Made by a program: the position numbers and the translations under genes. A DNA stretch of 64,000 nt from the NCBI GenBank assembly GCA_002633005.1, contig NMRA01000557.1, forward strand, positions 83,513-147,512. The letters are read 5' to 3'. The notes under the pieces are model-generated. The model was not told the origin of the DNA. It ran no database searches and saw only the letters and a program-made list of their open reading frames with translations. Of this stretch, positions 44,355-56,700 are shown piece after piece. Origin of the DNA: Phoronis australis. Taxonomy: Eukaryota > Phoronida > Phoronidae. Position 1 is the stretch's first letter, and every line of letters begins with the position of its first letter.

Positions 44355-44696
44355 TTAAGCGAATTATACAGTTAGGAAAGACTACCCATCAAGTATCATA
44401 ATATCTTACTTGTCATAGTGCCACAAAGAAAGTATGAGTTTTTAATGAGTCCTGGTTGCATCACTAAAATGGGGTGTCAATATTGCATTAAGAACTGCCT
44501 GAAGCAATATATGGCTTAACTTAATATACAAACTAGATTTACAGTTTTGAGCAGCTGAGCAGTGTTAGGGACCCCTACAACTTCAATGCAAGATACGTGC
44601 AAGCCACACTAACAGCATCTAAATGTAGGATTCTTGCTGAAGGACTGAGTATGAAGATTTGGCATGGTGATGCACACCGTTCCATTACAGCAACCA

Positions 44697-44799
44697 TCAC
44701 AGTTGCAGAACCTTGCCGTTTTCGTCGACGGCTTCGTGGACTTTCATCTTGCAAAAGAAACATTCATTCTTCTGCATCAACTGGTACGTAATGCAGGCC
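44697..44799 (-). CDS. RNF123: RNF123 last exon: end of RING finger and stop
   Basis: Acceptor TTTGTTACAG. Reads (R)[33 protein letters not shown] and TGA at 44697-44699. It adds the cysteine of RAC and the final CFFC. The tail after the RING is short and unlike the vertebrate Ser/Thr-rich end. Confidence 0.94.
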
Positions 44800-47700
44800 C
44801 TGTAACAAAGTTGGAGATATATGGTCTTACGTTCCACACAACTGTATCTGAAAATAATGAAATTTCACCCGAGCATAAGAGCAAAGTATCTGTCAGTGAG
44901 AATATAATACACACAAGTACTAGTTACGAAGCTAATTTCTATAAAATGTTTCCACACTGTTATACGCGGAAAATTACTTGGCTTCACATTTTCTCAGCTA
45001 CTGAGAAGTGAGAGCACAAGACCAAATTTCTGTCTTAAGTGTTGGGTCACTTACATGAAACTGAAACCTGGACAGAAAATACATCTTAGCTGCAGGCGGG
45101 CCGTAGTACAATTACAGCAATTTTAATATAACGATACCATTTCTTTGTGACTATCGTCAAAGTTCAAAGTGAAAATTACAGCCTAAATTTTAAGATTTTA
45201 AGTGGTATATTTTACATGATCTCGTTTTGGTATTTGGCCCCCATTTGCCTACCTACACCCAGCCCCTGGGCACTCATACCTGCAGGACTGGTGTCCACAC
45301 GGTCGGAAAGTAACCGTCAGTGGATTGGCATAGCATATAGGGCACAGGTCTTCATCTTGTACAGACTGCAAAATACAAAAGTAAATATTAACTGTGAATG
45401 ACATGTAAAACTTTGACTATGGCTACCAGAAAGTTAGTCCTCTTAAAGATTGTGTAGCCTTCATCGAATAAGATACAGAAAATATCACGATGTTGCCTTC
45501 ATCAATGCTAATGAATTCAATTTGACCAGGCATGGGTAGATCGTTGTGAACTTCTTCACATTCTCGGGAGAAGTCGGAAAATGATTAAGGCCAAATGGTA
45601 ACATTTCAGAGATAATGGGTGTACCGACCATTTTTGAAAATGCAAAACAATTACCAGCACACATCACAAATTTTTGTCTGACCGGTCGGAAATTGGTTGA
45701 CGAACAACACAATACACATGATGGTAAGCTATCGTTTAATGTAGTGTAGCACCTTATTGACAAGTGTGAACAAAAGTATTACATGTAGCTGATTTCAATG
45801 CAGCAAAATTATTTTTCTAAACAAAGAAAGTCTGTAGAATTTGATTTTAGCTTTGTACCAATCTTCCATTAATTGGCTCAAAACATGTCACTTTTTGACA
45901 CAGTGCTGTATTCCTTCAAAACTATGGATATGAAATGGACTCAAGAGTTTCAACATTGGGGAATTGCAATGCCATAGCAAAGACCTGCATCCTTCGCCAG
46001 ATAGTTTCTTGTTCATTTCTTTATCAACAAAATATATATAACCACATGATGAGGCCAATACTGTTGAAGACCAAGTGAAGTAGCGTAACACACAAACAGG
46101 AAAACGATGTCACTCACCACGATGCTGCTTCGCTTGTGTTGACCCTCGGCTCTCAGTCGGTCCAGAAGATCTTGGACAACCTCAACTTCTTCAGAGGTCA
46201 CTTCATTGTCTGCATAAGAACAGAATAGCAAATTTGAAGCTATGTGGCAGTGAAACAAGTGATGGTTCTAGTGTATTGCCTTGAGCAAGCCTACTAGAGT
46301 ATTTTGAGCATCTGCATCTGCCTACTTCGTAGGCTTCCATTGCATTCCAAACATGGCCATGTGCGATGCACAGGCGTCCTCAGCTTCTGATCGTCCCCAA
46401 TACACTACATATAATACTACAAGGTATGACACTTCCGACCAGAAATTCCACGGGTGCTTCACTTCAGCCGTCCATAGCAAACATAAAACTGAATAAATTT
46501 ACACAAAACAGAGGTTCAACAAACCATGAAGAATTGTTCTTTCTCCCAATACCATTCACGGTGTCCTGTTCCGGCGACTTCGTAAGAAATTCGCAGTCAA
46601 AGAACAAAAATGTTCACAAAAAACCCCCACACACGTCCATCGGTTGCTGCTCGAGGTCAAGGATGGTACGAAATTGTCGTTTTGTCGCGTAAAGTCACGA
46701 TGTCGGTACTTCCGTAACTCACCGGCAATTTCCGTACCGTCCTTGACCTCGAGCGGCAACCGATGGACGTGTGTGGGGGTTTTTTGTGAACATTTTTGTT
46801 CTTTGACTGCGAATTTCTTACAAAGTCGCCGGAACGGGACACCGTGAATGGTATTGGGAGAAAGAACAATTCTTCATGGTTTGTTGAACCTCTGTTTTGC
46901 GTAAATTTATTGAGTTTTATGTTTGCTATGGACGACTGAAGTGAAGCACCCGTGGAATTTCTGGTCGGAAGTGTCATACCTTGTAGTATTATATGTAGTG
47001 TATTGGGGACGATCAGAAGCTGAGGACGCCTGTGGTGCGATGCAGCACAAACCAAATCAAAATGGCAACTTAAAGAGGCAATGGAACCCGGAAATGTATC
47101 AAAAATATCTTTTTCACAAATCCTGACCAAAGCATCATCTCGCAACGTCTAGTATAGAGTAATTCACTGTCCCCTGTGAAGAAATTTCTAGAAAAAATCA
47201 CAAAGTTCACGATTTTTGAAAAATGCGTCAATGAACAACTCTGTGGTTACCACACGGTTTCTCATCAAACTCCCAATTATAATAACTATGCGCATGCATT
47301 CAAAGTCAGTTGATTGAAAATGATTGAGGCCAAAGGTCACATTTTCCATATAAAGTAAAAGTGCCACGTCTAAGTGTTGCCATACCAAATAAGGAGACGT
47401 GCTTTGCCCTGTGGCAGAAAAATTGATGAAGTGGTGAGCAGTTTGACAGATCATTTTTGGAATTTGAAACTAAAAGAATCAAAATGCTTTGATACCAACA
47501 AAAATCAAAAATCTTTATGCACAAACATCAAAAATACCTGGTGAGCAGGTTGAATTCTGTTTCAGGGGCAGAGAAGCGCTTTAAATATAGCAATTTAGTC
47601 TGTTTATCGCGTCCCAGGCCTCTTTAAGTTAGCTATGTTAACACTGTGTCTTGTTTTCAGTCGAAATGGAGCTCATAAGCATTTTTTGTATGATAAGAAT

Positions 47701-50700
47701 ATTGTTTCACCTTACTTGTGTTATTTTGACATGCAAAAGCAGTGTGCACTGATAATGTTACATAAATTTAAGTGATTTTAGAAATCTTCAGTTAACTAAT
47801 GTTGGTCCAACATGGGGTGTAATAAACAGCCACAGCGGGACACTCCAGCTGCTCTCCCCGTAAATACCAATCATACACAGCTGTCGAGATGAGGAATTCT
47901 GGGTAATCGGTCAGAAATTGCGTCAAATAGGTCACAAACCGAGATCTGTTAGTGTGCATCAGTTTTTAGACAGTGCTGTGCATTCTGTTAAGGAAGCAAT
48001 CTGTACTGACGCCAAAGTAAACATGAATTTCCATAAAGCATAGAAACTAGGCCCAAACTTACAGTTTTGGAGAGAGAACGGTTTCTTCTCCTTCTTGCCA
48101 GTAGGTGGCGCTGCCGCACATGCTCCCACTGTGGCCTGGTTTGATCCCAACACAAAATCAAAAGAGTCCTGCTGAAAAGTAGGCTCCTTCACTAGGTAGT
48201 GTAGTGCGCGGAGTTGACTGGAAAATGAAGTCAAGAAGCTAGAAATACATGAATTGACCACATTGGACCGAAATATATAAAAGATAAGAACTGGAAAGCA
48301 AAAACGACGTTAGAGTGCGGCATAGAAACGACATTTTGATATTAATCAAATATCACCAGGTTAAAGTAGACAGAAAACAAAAGTATACTGTGTTCACTTC
48401 ACATCACAATGCTTGGCACAAGATCTGTCAACTAAAGACTATCACAACTCCAGCCTGTATGCTCCAACATTCCTACACGTATTCAGAGACCTCTCAACAT
48501 GGAGGGCCTGACGAGAATAGCCTCACGAATTAAAAACTTAAGTTAAATTGTAACTGTACAGCAAACATCATGTTCAATAACCTTCTTCTCAGGAAACCCT
48601 ATAGCGTCGCCAGTGTTGACAGAATGCACACACACGGTCACGCAAAGGGATATTTCAAAAAGACCCCATTGAACCACCCATATCCATTGCCTGACGGGTG
48701 CATCTCATCTGGAGAACTTCTGGAGAATTGAAAGCACATCGTCCAAAAGCAGTAGACTCAGGTGGGTCTTAAATCTCCAAAAAGCAAAAGCATACCATTA
48801 GGAATAAAAAGTATTGCGTAGTTCTGCGTGTGCCAGAAAAGAATGCCCCGTATCCTGACACAAGCATTAAATAAATTAAATTGAAACAGGCACTCCAATT
48901 TAATGAGTATCTGATTAAGGTTTTCAAAAAAAGTTGACAAATATCATTAAGTCATAAACATCAAAAATTTCGCAGCAAAAACAATTTTCAGGAAATTTCT
49001 ACACATTTGAAATTATAAATTTCTGTGTCATTTTCGCTATACCTTCGGCAAACCTTTTTTCAATTTGAAATTAGAGGCAATGCTATGTGAATAGCATGAA
49101 AATCTATAAGCAACGTGGTACACACCCATGATAGGACAGACACCAAATCTGCTTGTTTCAAGAATATAGTGCAGTTGAAGTAAAAACGCCAATAGCAATA
49201 CTGTTAAACCTACGATTCCTTCAAACAAAATGTCAAGGTGTTAATCACAAGTAACAAAACCCGTGTTGGCCAGGACCAGGTGTACAATCCATGCTGAAAC
49301 GGCTGGGTTTCCAAATGCTTTGGTAGAAAAATAAAACTTGTCAATAAATTGTTGACAACTACAACATTAGAAATGATCGCCACCATATACCTGTCGCTGC
49401 TTCCCTTCAACTGAGTCAGACACAAGATAATCCCTGTAACGGCCGTCACAATTGGGAAGTGGTCGACACTCTCAAGACCTGTATGTAGAATGGAAAACAG
49501 AGTCAGATGCTTGATAATTCAGTGATTTTCATACATCCTTAAGAATTCAAAAGACAAATAAACTACCGGCCATGCCTTCGGCGCGTTTTTGAAATGCATT
49601 CCTTACATCCAAATTTCATCAATGGGACTTTGACTCTGAGCAGCATAACCATTAAGTAGTTTGAGCATGTTACAATACGGCATTGTAGACTCTTGTGCTT
49701 GCATACAATGTTATCCATTTGCTGGCAGTAATTGTACCACGTTTTGTCCATTAAAGTTCTTAAGCTGAAATAAACGGTTACCTAATAATAATAAACGCCT
49801 CTGATCATCATTATAGTATCTAGACATTAGAAGCAAAACAAGAAGTCAGGTGGGATAGGTGCAAGGTGACAAGGGCAATGTTCTCTTACAGTGGTCCTGG
49901 ACGTTGAGACCAAGTTTGATGCCTGTTGTACAGTGGACAACATTAGTTATCAAAATGTGGGACACATACATCCCACTACTTCAATGCCATGCAAATGCAA
50001 CCTGGTGGACTCAGGTTTTGGCCGAAATGATAGATCACAATCACAATCAGTCAATTACAGGGGTCCTGGATTTTGAGAACCAGTTTGATGCCTATTTTTT
50101 CAGTGGAAAAAACTGGTTCTCAAAATGCGGGACCCCTAGAATCCATTATTTCCATGTCACATCAATATACTCTGATGGACTCAGGTTTTGGCCTAAATGA
50201 TAGATCACAAGCATTTGAGCTAATCAGTGAGATTGGCTAGCAACTTAGACTACTTATTAGTAACAATCTTACCTGGCAACCCTGACGACACAACATTCTC
50301 AAACAGGTTTGCTTTAGCCGTTACTCTGTTCAACACCTGGCACAGTAACTGTTAGAAAAGAAAAGGCATCAGCGTGCTTAACATTATGTAGGACTCTTGA
50401 AAAATGGACAAATTTGGCAAACTCAAATGGCAGATCAGATTCAAATCTTTCAAATGCAATGTATTATGCACTGTTCCCCAAATTAATGTTAGGAATTGTT
50501 CAATCTTTAAATGTTCCACCTATACAAGAGGAGCTATTGAAAATAAGACTTTAAGATTTTCATGAAAAAACTCAAACGTAGCACAAAACGAAAACGAAAT
50601 ACAGATTAGAAAACTGTGACAGCGTTTTTGAGATTTCATCTTGAACACTTATATCGAGCGAAACTTGGTCAAGTTATTGATATTGTTGTTATTCTATGGA

Positions 50701-53700
50701 GGTACCTTTCCCCATTTCCTAAATTTTAATAAAAATACATTATCACATTTATTAATCATATTAACAGGAGATTACTATAAAGTCAAGAATCAAACTCTAC
50801 AGGCTTTCTACTTTAAGAAACTTAATGCTTTAACCGAGTTGAAGTCAATAGTTATGTACACATTATCTGACTCAATACACAGTCTGATAAGGTACAACAT
50901 AACCTTAACTGAAGCCTTCAGTGGCAATAACAGAGATTATGAAACAATTCAACGTAGTTTGTAGACGCAAGAAAGAAAGAGATCAAAACAAATCTAATGT
51001 TGGGCCCTTGGCCACCAACATTCGCTTCAGACTCTAGTCACAATTGACCAAGCACATTGCGTCAACTTATTAAAAACATGCTTATGGCATGCGTTTTGTC
51101 AAGTCGAGTCTGATTGACAAGTGAAGTTTGGTGATCAAATGGGTTAAACTGTATAAATTTCAATTGTGTCTAATTGTGAGAACTTTCACAACCATTTTAA
51201 CACGCTCCCAATTTTGTGCAAGGAGCAACTGCAGTGATCATGGTACATTTACAGAAAAAATGACCCAGAATTCCGTCATGATGGCTGGGTGGAAGTCAAA
51301 TTCATCAACAGAGTTGTCTCCCCTGATGACTGAGAATGAAGGGGAATTAACAGGTAAGTTAGTATTTAAAGGTTGTTACACCATTTTGTAATTAGAATTT
51401 TGAAACCCCTCCTATTGCGAGTTCCACTCCAATTCACATTGTGGAAGGATGATATAATTGAAGTCATTAAAATTCCACTTAATTAATAAATTCAAGTTCA
51501 GGAATGTCAAAAAAATCTTCACCACTGAAGAAGACACTAGCTGTAGACTATTTGCAAATACAAGCAAGTGGAATCACCAGCCAAACATAACGGCTCTCAG
51601 GAAATGAAAATGAATAAGAGAAGACCGGTCGAGATGGCTAAGTATAATGGCAGCAACACAACAACTCTGAAGGTTATATAATGGTTCATAGTTAGAACGA
51701 TCATAATTCTCTGTTTTTAATATGTCAACTTTTCCAAAGTGTGAAACACACAGCTCAGCTTAACCATGCTTGTGTTATGCTCAGTACCCAATTCTTACTG
51801 TGCACTAATATCAACTAACAAGCAGCAATGGTGCACACCAAGAGTGAACCTTGCGGCATTCTAAATCCAACGACCAGTCCCTGTAACAGTCAATGATGGG
51901 AAACCAAATCATTTCGAGATAAAGCCAGTCATGCGCAAAATGCCCAACTTCTGCCCAATCACGTGTTTAGTGTGCTCACCTGAAACAGCCTAGACAGGAG
52001 CACCTCTGCCGCGGGTCGCTCGGGATCGGTGAACAGTTGGGGCCGAAGGTTAGCAACCAGCTCAAGCACGCGCAACAAACTGACGGTGATGTCAAAGCAT
52101 GTGGCGCAGATCTTAAGTTGGCGGGAGTCTATGATGGCACGATCACCCCGTGTCGTGATCTGTTGCAACTGAAATGAGTGAGGTGATGTATTGCAATACA
52201 GCCCGTATGGTTAGGGCAAAATTTCATGAATTTAGAACAGAATATAGTGGACAAGAGAAATTTCTATTTTCTCAAAGCGATGGAGCAACAAAAAACCTTT
52301 GCTATTGTCAGTTTGTGTACCATAGCTCCACTAGAAAATGTTTTTTGAAATAATGTGGAAATTCACAACAATGCTAAAAGAATTTGAAAAAAAGGAAAAG
52401 GGGAAAAAACGGCAAATATTTCTGTACAGAATTTGTGAGACTTTATTGTATACCATGACGTAATGAGAGTGAGAAAATCAGGGAAAGAAAGAATCGTTTG
52501 AAGACAACGAGAGTAAAGACAGTGGCGCAAAAACATTCTGTTACATCGTTGAAATGTAGTGCCTGATGCGACGGTGACTGAAGTCCTCCCAATAATTCAC
52601 ATGCTGTTGAGTCCATAAACAATGCTTTAAATACAGAAATCTTATGGGTAGCAAATGAATGAACATCATTCACTGAAATAAAATATTGAAAGTTTAAGAA
52701 AGTCAATCTCCTCGCGGAGATTCACAATAACTTAATAAATAAACAGTCACAGACCTCTCATACTATTTATCACTTAACAGTTTATGGCATGTGCATGACT
52801 TATGACAATCATACCTTCCTCAGAGTCCTCTCATAAGTTCAGAATCACCGCATGATAGTGTACCCGTACAGAAATATTACCAGTAACCAAGTAACAATAG
52901 CTGATTATAAACACAGTGTTGACTGTAGTCCCTAATTAACATCTTCATGGATCAATTACAAACAGCGTCAGCAAATACGTCAACATGGTTCCAACTATTT
53001 TCTCATTAACAGATTCAAGGATTTTTCAAGTCCTTTTTCCCTGCACCCCCCTTGAGGAAATTCACACTATCGTACATGTCTGCAAAATATCTCTGAGATT
53101 TCTCAAGTGAACGAACGTGGTCTGAACCGACAGCTTGTTTTTGGCACTCTTGATAAAAAATTATCAAATAAGACTGAATAATTTTACAACACAACATAGA
53201 TACTATTTGGAAATCGAATAATTTTCAAGGTCCTTGCAGCATAAGCCCGCCTGATGCACCACAAAAGGCATCAGGCCACTTGCCATCTTTTTACGGTCCA
53301 TATCAAGTGCAAAATCCATGGTAACCATGGATACAGTAAGAGTTCTTCAACTTGGGACAAGAACAACTAAAACTTATTCCCAAATTTTCATTTATTCAGA
53401 GACTCATTGTTACAAAGGCTCAACTTTTTATCAGATTTTGTTTGGTAATAGCAAAACCATACACACCATGCTCAAAACAAAATAACTTTACCTGAAATGT
53501 TATTTTTGTTGAGAAATTGGACAAAAGAAAATCTCACCTGTCTGCCATATTGTGTCTCAAACTTCATGAACAAGTATTAACTAAAGGTGTGGCCATCTTA
53601 ATTACAAATGAACAGGAGACCTTTAATAAAACTGGTACCAACACACGTAGCTCCACAGAGCAGCACTGACCTCCTGCAACATTCCTATGAACTCTGAGAA

Positions 53701-56700
53701 GGCCCAGTTGAGTTGGTTGAGCAAAGTATCCAGGAAGGATTTAGCCAGGTCGTAGTCTTCAGTCAGTAGTTCCTGCATCAGATTTTGGAGTAGGTGGGAG
53801 GGGCACGGCTCTGGGGAACAAGGAGACAGAAAGGTTAAGCTCAAGAAAACAATGGATAATAAGTTACATGGCTGTATTATCTAACTGTTAAAAAGTTAGT
53901 TGAATTTTTCGATTTATTGCCTGATTCATTTAGTATAAAGTGTAGGTCTTTTAGTTTCAATTAAAACTATTCAATATATAATTGTCACTTACACGACTAT
54001 GTCAACAATTTATGAGTGTTTTCAAATGGTATTTTTCAGAACCAACAATGGTAATCATGGCAAAACTGTGTCACACTCCACCAAACTGTGTCACACTCCA
54101 TCAAACTGTGTCGCACTCCACCAAACTAGGACAGAATTCTTGCCAGAATTAACACGCAGCAAAGGTGAACTTTTGCAACAATAAAATATAAAAACCCGAT
54201 GCTTGGCTTGACATGCCAACTTGCCAAACAAAATCTGAGGTCGCCAAAACTGGTGTCGAAAGCTGCCGACCAAAAACAAAATGTTGTACTGCTCGCCATT
54301 CTCAGCATTACAAAAAATTACGCTTTTGGATGCCTCTTCCAGTCTCCCCATAAATATACAACGTTCAATCTCTAACTCAACAGAGAATGCAAATCAGATA
54401 CACTGAGGCACGTGTTTCATGGTTCGACCTTGTCAGATTTTTGATGAACAATTTCGAATTTCGACTGTTTACTTCAGTAGAATTTAGGCACGTGTTCGAC
54501 GTGTGCTGAATGGTGAGGGTGGCAAATGCACTGACTTCATGAAATAAACGAAACAGTTGTAACCCAAAGATAGTGATTTTTGAAGATTGGAAGTCACAAC
54601 TTAGGAATTTTGAGAGAATTATTGTCCAACATTGATACTCCATGGTGACTTGGGATTTTTCAGAGGTCGCCAAACACAATCAGAAATTCCATGAACATCT
54701 TCTTTTCTTTGGAGATTAGGGGACAGAGCCAGGAGTTTGTAATAACTATTGTTTGTCTGTGGCAAAATTCTTCACCAAACAGTTTAGGCAGTGCGGATCA
54801 AAAATTAGTAAATGAAAATTGAAGTTTTCCATTGCTTGAACGACAAAAAATCCACAACCATCTGTCACATGTCAGAATGAGAACTATCATGGTATGCAAG
54901 AGCTTTAGAGTATAATATCAGCCTCTATTGTGTAAACTGTCTGAGCAATACAATGATGCGACTTGACTTGCACACACGTCCACCAAATCAGCGAGTGATC
55001 TTATAATCCTAAAGGCATGGAGTGAAATATGAATGGGGGAGGGTGTCATGCATAGTATATTTTGGTTTTCTGATCAACCTGAGGGTATGCATTTACTACA
55101 GCATTACATAAAGTCAAACAGACATACCTTGCAAACTGGCCTGGCCGATCTCCTGAGTTTGTGTTTTGGCCGGCATCAAATGTGGCAGATGTCTGTAGCG
55201 AAAAGCAAAGCCATCGCCCTAAAAGGTTAATGTAGACACTGTCAGACAGATTATCATTCATGCTGAGGGTTCTGAGTCCAACTCAAATTTCTGAAATCTT
55301 GCACGATTTATGAAATTTTAAGTAAAATGGCATTTCGCATTTTTACAGGCAGATGAGTAGACAGATAAGTCAACTAACCTTCCAAATCCTCGCCAGCATC
55401 CAATTCGTTTGAGCCCATGCTCGATTTTCATATGGTGCCAGTAATGCCCTGGCCATTTTCTGTAGGCTATAAAAAAGACAACAAAGTAAGGATCAAGCAT
55501 CACAATAACCTTTGTGTTCTCCTTAGCTTGTAACACATTGCAGTGGTCTTGATATATGGTGCTCAATAACTGTCAAGACATTGCTAAATACATACGGTAG
55601 AACTGAAGTTTGTCTATCTGTGTGTCTATCACAGACAAATGGAATGATAGGCGAGGGTCAGAGATTTTCAAATTACTAATAAAAAAAAAAACAGTGCAGG
55701 TGGTCTGATGTCATTTGCGGTACATCAGACGTGCGCAGGCCTCATGGTTGGGCCCATTGCACAAAACACCTGAGCAAAGGCACGAGACCCCAATTATGGC
55801 TCCTCGTGAAGAAAGTTTTCAAGTCTGCCAGTCTCCTTTAGGAAAACGGACAGACATTTCCATTTGTTGCCATGCACTATATGTTGTAGGCATGTATCAA
55901 TGCCATCCAGTAGGTTGCTCCTTAGCCTATAAAAAGCTGGGCAAGACTCTACCAGGTGTTTAGGACATTCTACGTCAGTACCACACTCGGGACACACAGG
56001 GCTCCCCGTATGGCCAGTAATGTGTCTGTGTCGGGCTTGGTTGCAGTGGCCCGTCAAAATTTGAATGACGTGTCTTATACCCAATCTATCTAGACTCAGA
56101 AGGCTTTTTGAACCTTTTGGTTCGATCACGTTGGGAAAATTCTCCTTGGTCTCTCTGCAGGAGTTAAGTGATGCCCACTGGGCTGCTGACTGGGTATGTA
56201 CCCAGTTGCGTATACTCATCCTGCAACATCCGTAAGATACCGGGATAGCAGGTTCAGGCACAAAATGCAGAACGCTTGCTCCTATCTTTGCGAGTCTGTC
56301 TGCATTCTCATTGCCATCAATTCCCACATGGGCCCTGACCCAGCGTATATTGACGGTTCTTTCAATTGCAAGCTTGTTAAGCTCATTAATACAAGCATTA
56401 ACACAACGAGAGTTGACCCTTAGTTTCTTTAGGGCTTTTATTGCTGCCTGGCTATCTGAAAAGATGATAATTGGCCGATTGCCAAGTTCAGTGTTATATT
56501 GTTGTGCCAATTGAGCAGCTCTATTAATTGCAGTGATCTCAGCCTGAAACACCGTGGCAAGATTGCCCAACGATACCCAGTTTTCTGCATCTGCAACAGG
56601 AAGGCTTGGAAAGTAGACCCCAGCACCTGTCTGGCCATTTTCCAGTTTAGAGCCGTCCGTATAACAAACCACCTCATTCTTGTGTTCTGCGGTAGGCCAT

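Noticed and set aside
46366-47145. Long frames on both strands (108, 162 and 67 codons)
   Set aside because: They are mirror images produced by the palindrome, with no independent coding support.
48804-48862. Candidate RNF123 micro-exon with good splice signals (TTGTGTCAG ... AATG|GTATGC)
   Set aside because: Its phases (2 in, 1 out) do not fit both neighbours and the residues do not match the missing segment.
50641-50964. 107-codon plus-strand frame inside an RNF123 intron
   Set aside because: A/T-rich chance frame with no homology pattern and opposite to the host gene.
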